From Phaeobacter sp. J2-8 (GTDB lineage Bacteria; Pseudomonadota; Alphaproteobacteria; Rhodobacterales; Rhodobacteraceae), in contig NZ_JALIEC010000004.1 in assembly GCF_022867865.1 (NCBI RefSeq), forward strand, positions 62,001-126,000: a stretch of DNA of 64,000 nucleotides, written 5' to 3'. Of this stretch, positions 54,233 to 62,551 are shown piece by piece (the first letter of the stretch is position 1; every line of letters begins with the position of its first letter). The notes under the pieces are model-generated. The model saw nothing but the letters and a program-made list of their open reading frames with translations. It made no database searches and was not told where the DNA came from. Position numbers and translations under genes: made by a program.

Positions 54233-54573
54233 ATACCCGTCCTGATCGCCATCCAGCGGCGAATGCGCGCGGGCGCATCGGCAATATCGCGGGGCGTGAT
54301 GACAAGATCGCCGTCAGGGTCGAGCAGACGCAGAATGCCACTGCGACGGATCATATAGGGAATGACCGTCGCCCCCCCCAATGCAGATTCCCGCAAGCAC
54401 CCGTCGCTGTCTGCCATCCGGCGCAGAACCTCCGGCGCGGCGTCAATCTCGGTCGGCGAAAGCCGACCGTCGCCATCCAGATCCAGCGCCCGAAACAGGG
54501 TGCCGGCCTGCCATCGCATCTGCTTCAATGTGGCGCGTGCCGCGTCGTCGGGGGTTGGTTCAACATGTGTCAT
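54229..54573 (-). CDS. Small EF-hand protein
   Basis: 114 residues. A canonical EF-hand loop DLDGDGRLSPTE lies in FRALDLDGDGRLSPTEIDAAP near 38, and a weaker one DPDGDLVITPRD near 86 (the fifth loop position is Asp instead of Gly-rich, hence degenerate). No signal peptide or membrane span. I start it at ATG 54573 (MTHVEPTPDD) after AAAAGGGCATCCC; the longer frame to 54828 crosses the divergent promoter. It overlaps the ASST-family gene by 4 bases, suggesting a calcium-binding partner of that protein. Confidence 0.75.
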   Translation of the reverse strand: MTHVEPTPDDAARATLKQMRWQAGTLFRALDLDGDGRLSPTEIDAAPEVLRRMADSDGCLRESALGGATVIPYMIRRSGILRLLDPDGDLVITPRDIADAPARIRRWMAIRTGM

Positions 54574-54631
54574 GGGATGCCCTTTTGCATCCAGACATAC
54601 CCCCCCGACGCGCCAACCCGGTATCCATAAA

Positions 54632-54649
54632 AACCTATCGCGATAGGTT
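54632..54649. promoter_or_regulatory. 18-bp perfect palindrome, divergent promoter
   Basis: AACCTATCGCGATAGGTT lies between the EF-hand/ASST pair (minus strand, start 54573) and the TRAP operon (plus strand, start 54747). A candidate operator controlling both directions; the binding protein is unknown. Confidence 0.6.
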
Positions 54650-54746
54650 ATGGCAGGATACCCCGCCCCACCCCCAACACCGTAAAAAGACCCCGAGGAA
54701 CCGGCCCAACCGGCGTGTGCCATTGGGTCCAAAGGGAGGAACCCAA

Positions 54747-55784
54747 ATGACAAAATCGCTGACACGGCGCGCCCTTGCCACAATGGCCGCCGGCGCATTT
54801 GCACTTGCGTCATTGCCCGGCGCGGCAAAGTCTCAGGACACCGAACTGCTGTTCAATGTTTTCATTCCACAAGCGGCACCCTTGTTCACCAAAGGGCTGG
54901 AACCCTGGGCCCGCGCGGTCGAGGCCGCATCGAACGGCACCCTCACGCTGACCATTCCGACATCATCGCTGGCCCCGCCGCCGCGTCTGTTCGACATTGT
55001 GCAGGACGGCGTTGCCGATATCGCCGTGGCGCCGATCTCGTTCCGCGAAAACCAGTTCGCGCTGGATCTGATCGGCTCTGTCCCGCTGATCGCCCCAACG
55101 GCCAGGGGCGCCTCGGTCGCGCTCTGGGACACCCACAAAACCTATTTTGCCGAGGCGGACAAATGGGACGATTTCGTTCTGCTGACCCTCTTCACCCTTG
55201 GCGCGCCTGCGATCATTTCGAACGCCCACCCGATCCGCTCCAAGGCCGATCTTGACGGATTCAAGGTTCTCGCCGTCGGCGATGTGAACGTGACTGTCTG
55301 GGACGCCTTGGGCGCCTCTCCGGTGTCGGGATCTGGTCAGAAACCGTTTGAAACGCTGTCCAGCGGCGTGGCGGACGGGGCGACAAACCCATTGGGCACC
55401 GCCGCCGTTCAGGGCCTTCTCGACGCCTCGAAAAGCGTCACGCTTGTGCCCGGCGGCTTTGGCGGGCGCGCGGTCTTTGCCCTGTTCATCAGCCGCGACC
55501 GGTTCGAGGATCTGCCGGAACAGGCGCAAACCGCCTTGATCAGCGCATCCGGCGCAGATGCCGCCGCCAAGTTTGGCCAGATCATGGACGACATTGATGC
55601 CTCTGGCCTGAAAAAGTTTCAGGACAAGGGCATCGAGATCATCCAAGCCTCTGACAGCTTTGTCGCCGAAATCGAAACCGCCGGGGCCTTCGCCGTGGAA
55701 GATTGGCTAAATGAGGCCAAATCCGCCGGCATTGATGGCACTGCCGCACTGGCCCATTTCAAAACAATTGCCACCCGTGACTAA
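54747..55784 (+). CDS. TRAP transporter substrate-binding protein (DctP family), second system
   Basis: 345 residues with a signal peptide (MTKSLTRRALATMAAGAFALASLPGAAKS; the RR pair after the first residues could suit the Tat route). Mature part opens TELLFNVFIPQAAPLFTKGLEPWARAVEAASNGTLTLTIPTSSLAPPPRLFDIVQDGVADIAV and has KADLDGFKVLAVGDVNVTVWDALGASPVS. Similar to the DctP at 27283. Strong GGGAGGA site. A periplasmic receptor; the ligand may be aromatic or a sulfated aromatic if it works with the neighbouring ASST-family protein. Confidence 0.92.
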   Translation: MTKSLTRRALATMAAGAFALASLPGAAKSQDTELLFNVFIPQAAPLFTKGLEPWARAVEAASNGTLTLTIPTSSLAPPPRLFDIVQDGVADIAVAPISFRENQFALDLIGSVPLIAPTARGASVALWDTHKTYFAEADKWDDFVLLTLFTLGAPAIISNAHPIRSKADLDGFKVLAVGDVNVTVWDALGASPVSGSGQKPFETLSSGVADGATNPLGTAAVQGLLDASKSVTLVPGGFGGRAVFALFISRDRFEDLPEQAQTALISASGADAAAKFGQIMDDIDASGLKKFQDKGIEIIQASDSFVAEIETAGAFAVEDWLNEAKSAGIDGTAALAHFKTIATRD

Positions 55785-55818
55785 TCCCCCGTGACACCCC
55801 CCTGACCAACCATGTGAC

Positions 55819-55855
55819 GATGCCACCGCGCCGAAAACGGCACCGCTGTGGCATC
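55819..55855 (+). other. Stem-loop between dctP- and dctQ-type genes, second TRAP system
   Basis: Outer stem GATGCCAC (55819-55826) / GTGGCATC (55848-55855), inner stem GCCG-AAAA-CGGC (55830-55841). Lies between the binding-protein stop and the small-permease start, with no T run, like the stem-loop at 27242-27275. Confidence 0.55.
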
Positions 55856-55874
55856 CTCCCCGGAAAGGCTTTTC

Positions 55875-56402
55875 ATGAAAAACTTACCGAACACCATGCC
55901 TGTCTGGGCGGGTTTCATCAGCCGGTTTCTCAGCTACATCGCCGCAGCGTCGATTTTCAGCCTGATGGCGCTTGTCTTTCTTTCGGTCTTTTTTCGGTAT
56001 GTGCTCAATTCGCCGATTGCCGCGACCGAGGATCTGATGGCCATCATGCTGGGCATTACGATCTTCACCGCATTCCCGGCAGTGACGCTGGGGCGCGGGC
56101 ATATCAAGGTCGATCTGCTAGTGCCGCTGTTTGCCAAGGTATCGACCTTTGATCGCATCCGCTTGATTGCCATTGATGTCGGCATCGTGGCGATGTCCCT
56201 GTTCATGGCCAAACGGCTGTTTGATCAGGGCATGCGCTACTATCAGCGCGACACCACCAGCCTGATGATGGACTGGCCACTGTATCCCGTGGTCCTGACC
56301 TATGTCGCCTTGCTGGTCATCGGCGCCGCCCTGTTTGCGCTGCGCGCCGCGCGTGAAGCCGGCAACACCGCACATTCCGACCACGAGGATATTTCCCTAT
56401 GA
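55875..56402 (+). CDS. TRAP transporter small permease (DctQ family), second system
   Basis: 175 residues, four membrane helices, with the family motif FFRYVLNSPIAATEDLMAIMLGITIFTAFPAVTLGRGHIKVDLLVPLF near 38-85. Start at ATG 55875 after GGAAAGG. Overlaps the large-permease gene by 4 bases (ATGA). Confidence 0.92.
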   Translation: MKNLPNTMPVWAGFISRFLSYIAAASIFSLMALVFLSVFFRYVLNSPIAATEDLMAIMLGITIFTAFPAVTLGRGHIKVDLLVPLFAKVSTFDRIRLIAIDVGIVAMSLFMAKRLFDQGMRYYQRDTTSLMMDWPLYPVVLTYVALLVIGAALFALRAAREAGNTAHSDHEDISL

Positions 56403-57714
56403 TCGAACTCGTCATCGCCATTGTGGTCATGCTGGTGATCGCCGGCATTGGGTTTCCGCTGGGGTTTTCGCTGCTGTTTGTGGGCTATGTTGGTTTCGCA
56501 TTGTCCCATCCCCGCGGGTTTGATGCCGCGGGCACGGTCGCGGGTCAGCAAATTCTCGAACTGGCGGCCAACAGCCAATTCGCGGTGCTGCCGCTGTTCA
56601 TCCTGATGGGGGTTTTCGTCACCAAATCGGGGATCGCCGACAACATGTATGACACCGCCTCCAGATGGCTGGGGCATATGCGCGGCGGGCTGGCGCTGTC
56701 GACGGTCGCGGCCTGTGGCGGAATGGCGGCGATTTCCGGCTCGTCGATGGCCACCGCCGCCACCATGACAAAGGTCGCGATCCCGGCGATGCGGCGTTAC
56801 AATTACGACGATGCGTTTTCGGCCGGCACCGTGGCCGCTGGCGGCACCATCGGCATTCTGATCCCGCCTTCCGGCGCGCTGATCATCTATGGGCTGCTGG
56901 CCGAGGTCGACATCGCCAAACTGTTCATGGCGGGGCTCATCCCCGGCATCATTTCGGTGGTCTTCTACCTGATCGCGATTCAGATCGTCTGCATCGTCAA
57001 ACCACAATGGGCCCCCCGCGCGGCCGAGGCCAGCTGGCAGGAAAAACTGCGCTCGCTCAGCGGCATCTGGGGCATTGCCGCGCTGTTCCTTTTGATCATG
57101 GGCGGCATCTTTTTCGGCATCTTCACCGCGTCAGAGGGCGGCGGCATCGGCGCGGCGGTGCGCTGTTGATTGCAACCCTGCGCCGCCGAATGAACATCCG
57201 GGTGTTCTTTGACTCTCTGGTCGAGGCAGGCGTCACCACGGCAACGATCTTCTGTGTCGGTTTTGGCGCGCTGATGCTGAACCAATTCGTGAACATCGCG
57301 GGCGCACCACAGGAAATCCTGAGCTTCATCAGCGGTCTCGGCATCGGTCCCTGGGGCACCGTCATGGTGATCCTGTGCTGCTATGTGCTTTTGGGCATGA
57401 TCATCGACGGCCCGGCCATGATCTTTCTCACCGTGCCGATCTTTGTGCCGGTGATTTCCGAACTGGCCCTGCCGATTGATCCGAACCTGAAACTGGTCTG
57501 GTGGGGCATTATCGTGGTGGTTGCGGTCGAGATCAGCCTGATCACGCCCCCCATCGGCATGAATGTCTTTGTGATTTCGTCGATGTTGCCGGACGTGGGC
57601 ATCATGCGGATTTACAAGGGCGTCATTGCCTTCTTCCTGGCCGACCTCGCGCGGCTGATGCTGTTCGTATTCTCGCCGATCACCGTGCTCTGGCTGGTCA
57701 AGTTCCTCGAATAG
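56399..57714 (+). pseudogene. TRAP transporter large permease (DctM family), second system, frameshifted
   Basis: The first frame shows the DctM core (FAVLPLFILMGVFVTKSG, GLALSTVAACGGMAAISGSSMATAATMTKVAIP, GGTIGILIPPSGALIIYG) to TASEGGGIGAA. One base is missing in the GC-rich stretch 57148-57162, giving a premature stop at 57169; the next frame continues GALLIATLRRRMNIRVFFDSLVEAG through SLITPPIGMNVFVISSMLP to 57714. Repaired length is 438 residues, normal for DctM. Confidence 0.84.
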
Positions 57715-57811
57715 CGGGCCAGCCACGATACCCCAAAATGAAACTGTCGTGGCGCGCCGGTCGGGCCAAGGCCCTGTCCCCCGCCCTGTCCCCCGTCCGG
57801 TCACATGCCAG

Positions 57812-57831
57812 AGGTTACGAATTCGTAACCT
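57812..57831. promoter_or_regulatory. 20-bp perfect palindrome upstream of the phosphoesterase
   Basis: AGGTTACGAATTCGTAACCT, centred on GAATTC, lies 57 bases before the phosphoesterase ATG and 98 after the TRAP stop. A further GGTTAC follows at 57859-57864. It may be an operator; it could also fold into an 8-bp hairpin followed by TT and end the TRAP transcript. Confidence 0.55.
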
Positions 57832-57887
57832 TTGGCCAACCTGCGCGCGACCGCGATCTGGTTACTCCACCTTCAAAAGGAGTGGCC

Positions 57888-58991
57888 ATGCTGACAAAAT
57901 TCCAAAGCTGTCTCGCGCTGATCGCAGTCGCGTTTGCCATATTTGCGGCTTCGGATGGAACGGCCTGGTTCCTGACCGCATCGCTGGCGACCCGCGCGCT
58001 CGGTTCCGACAGCCCGCGGCTGTTCGATCGGTCCCGCATTCACGACCTGCGCGTGGGCGAAGAATTTTCACTCCTGGCCGCAGGTGATATTGCGTCATGC
58101 GATGTCGATGGCATCGACAGGCTGCGTAGAAACATCAGCTTGGCCATGGGCCTGAAAAACACGCCGCTCCCCCCCAACAAAGGCATGGTTGTCACAACGT
58201 CGATCCTGGACCAGCACCCGGACCTGGGTGTTCTCGCGCTTGGGGATCTGGCCTATAACCGGGGCGAACCCCTCGCCTTTCAGGATTGTTATGATCCGTT
58301 CTGGGGAAGGGCAAAGGCGCGCACCTGGCCAACCCCCGGCAATCACGAATATCGCTCGCCCGGTGCATTCGGCTACTTCGACTATTGGGCAGAGCGCGCC
58401 GGCCCGGATCGAAACGGCTATTATGCCCTTCGCGCCGGCAGCTGGATCATCCTGTCACTCAACAGCGAAACAGATGCCTCGGACGGTTCTGATCAGGCCG
58501 TCTGGCTGGCGGATGTTCTGGCCGCACACCCGGACGCATGCATTGGCGCCATGTTCCACAGGCCGGCATATTCCGCCGTCGCGCGGGGCGGGTCCGAGGC
58601 CGCGAAACAGCTGTTTGCCAGGCTGGCCGACGCGGGCGCGGTCTTTGTCCTGAATGGGCACAACCACTTTCTCGAACACACGAAACCGCTGGATGCAGGG
58701 GGCACCCCCGCGACCGATGGCACCACCATCTTTGTCGCAGGCGCCGGGGGCAAGGTGTCCGGCAAACCCGTTGTCGCCAATGAACGAACGGCTGAGTTGA
58801 TCACCGATACCCCCGGTGTCCTGAAGCTGGATTTTTCCAGCGATGCCGTTGGCTGGTCTTATCTTGGCGAAAACAGGATCATTCCGGGGTCCGGGGCCTT
58901 GCCCTGCCGCCGCACCCCGGCGCGCGCAACAAAAACGCTCTCTGCCCTGAAACCGCCGGTCATACCGGCGGCGACGCTTTCGCAAAATTGA
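57888..58991 (+). CDS. Exported calcineurin-like metallophosphoesterase
   Basis: 367 residues. A hydrophobic N-terminus (LTKFQSCLALIAVAFAIFAASDGTAWF) looks like a signal peptide or anchor. The metal-binding blocks are in order: AAGDIAS, LALGDLAYNRG, TPGNHEYRS, MFHRPAYS and LNGHNHFLEH, the last with the GHxH motif. Relatives are purple-acid-phosphatase-like phosphatases and phosphodiesterases. ATG 57888 has an AAAAGGAG site. The 3' end overlaps the convergent histidine kinase gene by 32 bases; an 8-bp hairpin (58953-58971) in the overlap may end transcription. Confidence 0.87.
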   Translation: MLTKFQSCLALIAVAFAIFAASDGTAWFLTASLATRALGSDSPRLFDRSRIHDLRVGEEFSLLAAGDIASCDVDGIDRLRRNISLAMGLKNTPLPPNKGMVVTTSILDQHPDLGVLALGDLAYNRGEPLAFQDCYDPFWGRAKARTWPTPGNHEYRSPGAFGYFDYWAERAGPDRNGYYALRAGSWIILSLNSETDASDGSDQAVWLADVLAAHPDACIGAMFHRPAYSAVARGGSEAAKQLFARLADAGAVFVLNGHNHFLEHTKPLDAGGTPATDGTTIFVAGAGGKVSGKPVVANERTAELITDTPGVLKLDFSSDAVGWSYLGENRIIPGSGALPCRRTPARATKTLSALKPPVIPAATLSQN

Positions 58992-60327
58992 TCTCGACCC
59001 GCAGACCGGGATCACGATCAGACAAATGGATGGTTGCGTGGTGCAGTTCGGCAATCGCCTTGCACAGGCTCAACCCCAAGCCATTTCCGCCCGTGGTTCG
59101 GCTTTTCTCGCCACGATAAAAGCGGCGAAACACCTTTTCACGATCCTCGGGGCGCAATCCCGGACCATTGTCCGACACCGTCAGAACCGGCGCGCCGTCG
59201 ATCCGCGACACGGCGATTTCGATGACCGTGTCCTTTGGCGTGTGGCGCAAGGCATTTTCGGTCAGATTGGATATAAGCTGCATCAACAGGTCAGGATCGG
59301 CCAGCATCGTCACAGGTTGGCCAAAGGTCGTCACCCGAAGCTGCTGCCCGTTCTGCTCGGCGCTGGGTTCGAAGGCGTCAAAGACGTTAACCGCAAGGTC
59401 GTTCAGATCGGTTGCCCGGAACCGTTCCCGGCGGTCGCCCGCCTCTATCTGGGCGATGCGCAACAGAGCATTGAACGTATTGATGATGTCTTCGGCCTGT
59501 TCCAGTGCCACATGCGCATCATTGGGATCAACCCGGTCCCGTGTCGCCATTCGTTCCAACCGTTGCCGAAGCCGTTGCAGCGGCGTCCGAAGGTCGTGAG
59601 CGATGTCATTGGTAATCTGCACCTGGCTTTCGATCAGGTTTTCCAGCCGCCCCAGCATCCGATTGATGCGGGTCGCAACAACCGACAGATCGTCGCCACC
59701 CTCGTCGCCATTCGGGATACGCGCGGTCAGCTCGCCTCTGGAAAAGACCTCCATCGTGCCCGAGATGACCTCAATGCGTGATCCGGTCAGCCGCCCAACC
59801 CAAACACCAACAAAAGACCCCAGCACCATGATCAGGATGAACCCGGAGACCAGTGAAATCGCCAATGCCTCCAGGACCTCGGCAATGACGTGGTTGCCGG
59901 TCCCCTGCAACAACACATAAGGCCCGATCGGGCCAGAGGTGATCCAATAGCCGGAAATTTCATCGCCGTGTTCGCCGTCGATCTCCAGGTTCTCGACCGG
60001 GAAATAGCCATTTTCGATCCGGCCCGTGACGCGCCGGATGTTGCCCGCCAGAACCCTGCCATCAGCATCGGCAAGCTGAAAGATACGCGCATTTTCGAAA
60101 TTCACCCGCGTCAGCACATCAATGCTCAGCGCCAATGCGTCGACACCTTCCTCCCTCAGAACCTCTGACAGGTTCCCCCGGTCCGAATCCATCTGATCGT
60201 GCAGCCAGTCACGCACCTCGTAATTGGTGAACCAATAGGCCCCGACAAAGACAAGGGCGGACAGCAGGGAATAAAGAAATGCAAACTGAAGCGACAGCCG
60301 CCGCGACATCCGGCCAAGTTTAAACAT
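58960..60327 (-). CDS. Sensor histidine kinase (system 1)
   Basis: 455 residues. Transmembrane helices at about 11-32 and 155-182 enclose a periplasmic sensor of about 120 residues. Then a HAMP region (GRLTGSRIEVISGTMEVFSRGELTARIPN), HisKA with the phospho-His in DIAHDLRTPLQRL, and HATPase_c with N box (NLTENALRHTP), DNGPGL and GGNGLGLSL. Overlaps the response-regulator gene by 8 bases. Paralogous to system 2 at 61154-63223. The sensed signal is unknown. Confidence 0.93.
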   Translation of the reverse strand: MFKLGRMSRRLSLQFAFLYSLLSALVFVGAYWFTNYEVRDWLHDQMDSDRGNLSEVLREEGVDALALSIDVLTRVNFENARIFQLADADGRVLAGNIRRVTGRIENGYFPVENLEIDGEHGDEISGYWITSGPIGPYVLLQGTGNHVIAEVLEALAISLVSGFILIMVLGSFVGVWVGRLTGSRIEVISGTMEVFSRGELTARIPNGDEGGDDLSVVATRINRMLGRLENLIESQVQITNDIAHDLRTPLQRLRQRLERMATRDRVDPNDAHVALEQAEDIINTFNALLRIAQIEAGDRRERFRATDLNDLAVNVFDAFEPSAEQNGQQLRVTTFGQPVTMLADPDLLMQLISNLTENALRHTPKDTVIEIAVSRIDGAPVLTVSDNGPGLRPEDREKVFRRFYRGEKSRTTGGNGLGLSLCKAIAELHHATIHLSDRDPGLRVEINFAKASPPV

Positions 60328-60991
60328 GCATGGAATATCCCGCGCCGCGCACCGTGTGGATCAGGGGCCGGTCAAAGGGTTTGTCGACTTTGTTCCTGAG
60401 GCGGCTGATATGGGATTCTACGACATTGGTCCTTGGGTCAAAATGGAAATCCCAGACCCCCTCAAGCAGCATCGTGCGCGTGACCACCCTGTCGGCATTG
60501 CGCATGAGATAGACCAGCAGCCGGAATTCGCGGGGTTGCACCTGTATCGCCCCCCCGGCCCGTGTCACCAAATGCCGGATCAGGTCGACCTCCAGATCGG
60601 CAAGCTGCAACCTGGTTTCCTCGGTCTGCATCGGGGGGCGGCGCGCCAATGCGGTAAGACGGGCGGAAAGCTCGGAAAAGGCAAAGGGTTTGACCAGGTA
60701 ATCATCCGCCCCGGCCTCCAGACCGTCAACCCGGTCGTTGATGCCGTCCATCGCGCTAAGAAACAAAACCGGCGTCCCGACACCTTCGCCACGGATGGAT
60801 TTGACAAGCGACAACCCGTTAAGCCCCGGCAACATCCTGTCGATGATCATGACGTCAAATTCGCTGTCGAGCGCGCTCAGAAATCCGGTCTTGCCATCGG
60901 CCGCATGTTCAAACACATGGCCAAGTTCGGCCAGACCCGTGCAGATATAGTCAGCTGTTTCCTGGTCGTCCTCAACGATCAGCACGCGCAT
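60320..60991 (-). CDS. OmpR/PhoB-type response regulator (system 1)
   Basis: 223 residues: receiver domain with acidic pocket VEDD and phospho-acceptor Asp51 (IIDRMLPG), Lys in LVKPF, then a winged-helix DNA-binding domain (QVQPREFRLLVYLMRNADRVVTRTMLLEGVWDFHFDPRTNVVESHISRLRNKVD). I start at ATG 60991 (MRVLIVEDD), matching the family; ATGs at 60994 and 61003 add a few residues. Partner of the downstream kinase. Confidence 0.93.
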   Translation of the reverse strand: MRVLIVEDDQETADYICTGLAELGHVFEHAADGKTGFLSALDSEFDVMIIDRMLPGLNGLSLVKSIRGEGVGTPVLFLSAMDGINDRVDGLEAGADDYLVKPFAFSELSARLTALARRPPMQTEETRLQLADLEVDLIRHLVTRAGGAIQVQPREFRLLVYLMRNADRVVTRTMLLEGVWDFHFDPRTNVVESHISRLRNKVDKPFDRPLIHTVRGAGYSMHV

Positions 60992-61153
60992 CATGTCCAC
61001 CATTGTTTGCTGCGCCGATGTTACCGGGAAAGCCTGCGGTGCGCCACGGTCGTCAGATTACCAATCCGTATACCGCCGCCAACCCAGAGGTCAGGCGCAG
61101 CGCCCCAATTTCGGTTTATCCGGGGGAAAATGGACGGCGCTGGCCGGTGCGGT

Positions 61154-62548
61154 TTATCGCTTTGACGGGACGTTTCTGGCCGGGACCACATCCGCCCCTC
61201 CCGCCGCCGGGAAAGTGATCCTGACCCGCAAGCCCGGATTGTTGTCCTCAAGCGCCAATGCGCCGTCGTGCATCTCGACGATTGCCGCCACAAGGCTCAG
61301 CCCCAATCCGTTCCCCGGTGTGGTGCGGCTGTGCTCCAGCCGGTAAAGACGGCGCAGCACATTCTCCCGCTCATCCTCGGGAATGCCGGGGCCGGTGTCG
61401 CTGGCCAGAATACGGACGGTTCCGCCACCGGTCGCGACGCTGACGGTGATTGCCGCCCCTTCCGGCGTATGGCGCAGGGCGTTTTCAATCAGATTGGCAA
61501 AGACCTGCCCCAGAAGCGATTTATCGCCCCGCACATATGCCGCCCGCTCTGGCGCGTCACAGATCAGCGCATGACCGGTTTCCTCGGCCGAAGGTTCGTA
61601 AACCTCACAGAAGGTACGCGCCAGCGCCGCAACATCGACCCTTTCAAACCGCTTCTTTGGCGAACCGCCTTCGATCTGGGCGATTTGCAACAGCGCCTGA
61701 AACGTCTTTACGATGCCATCGGTTTCGATATTGGCCCGCGCCACCAGATCGGCGATTGCACCGTCCTCTCCGGCCTTGTCCTGCAACTGGTTCAGCAGGA
61801 CCGAAACCCGCTGAATCGGGGTCTTCAGATCATGGGCGATGTCGGCAGACACCTGTTTCAGCGCCGAAATCTGTTGTTCCTGCACCGTCGCCATCTTGTC
61901 GATCCGGGCCCCGATCTGCGTCAGATCGTCGGCCCGCCCCGCCATCGGTGCAACGCGGGCGGCGTAATCGCCGGTTGTCAGCCGTTCAAGCGTGTCATCA
62001 ATCCGGTCAAGCCGGCTGACCGTGCGTCGCGCCAGCAGAATGCCACCGCCGACCACAATAAGCGTCGTCGGGATCAGGCTGAACAGGAACACCGCCAGAA
62101 ACGCCTCCTGGATGTCCTCCAACGGTTCGGCGCTGACGGCGATGGTCAGCTGCCCGCCATGCACCGCCGCGCTCAGCGCAAAGTAATTGCCATCAATATC
62201 TTCGTCATCGCGATCAAAGGACACGACCGCAAATCCGTTCTTCGTGGAAATCAGCGCCGCATTGCCAACATGAAGCCCGCCGGGCAGAACATAGCTCAGA
62301 ATGCGATCCTCGGGCGAGGCTGTGCGCGACTGCGACCGCACAAAGGTCAGCACCGCCGCCGCATTGGGCAGGGATTTGAACCCCGCCATCTCCTGCTGAA
62401 GCGTCGCCCGAAGCGATTGTTCGGAATTGTCGCGGACAAGCGCATAAGTCGCCGTCAGACTGACAAGGCTGACCAATGCAAAAAGCGCCGCCATGGCCAG
62501 CGATTGGCGCAGCGGCGTCGATGTCCAGATGTCGCGTGCGGTGCCCAT
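61154..62548 (-). CDS. Sensor histidine kinase (system 2)
   Basis: 464 residues. Transmembrane helices at about 18-38 and 152-172, with a periplasmic region of about 110 residues between them. HAMP, then HisKA with ADIAHDLKTPIQRVSVLLNQL, and HATPase_c with NLIENALRHTPEGAA, DTGPGIP and PGNGLGLSL. Four bases behind its response regulator. The kinase core closely resembles system 1; the sensor domains differ, suggesting different signals after duplication. Confidence 0.93.
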   Translation of the reverse strand: MGTARDIWTSTPLRQSLAMAALFALVSLVSLTATYALVRDNSEQSLRATLQQEMAGFKSLPNAAAVLTFVRSQSRTASPEDRILSYVLPGGLHVGNAALISTKNGFAVVSFDRDDEDIDGNYFALSAAVHGGQLTIAVSAEPLEDIQEAFLAVFLFSLIPTTLIVVGGGILLARRTVSRLDRIDDTLERLTTGDYAARVAPMAGRADDLTQIGARIDKMATVQEQQISALKQVSADIAHDLKTPIQRVSVLLNQLQDKAGEDGAIADLVARANIETDGIVKTFQALLQIAQIEGGSPKKRFERVDVAALARTFCEVYEPSAEETGHALICDAPERAAYVRGDKSLLGQVFANLIENALRHTPEGAAITVSVATGGGTVRILASDTGPGIPEDERENVLRRLYRLEHSRTTPGNGLGLSLVAAIVEMHDGALALEDNNPGLRVRITFPAAGGADVVPARNVPSKR

Positions 62549-62551
62549 CGC

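Noticed and set aside
61048-61075. ACCAATCCGTATACC, a partial match to the 23-bp element, upstream of response regulator 1
   Set aside because: The half-site spacing is two bases shorter and the TTGGT arm is not matched; too weak to count as a third copy.
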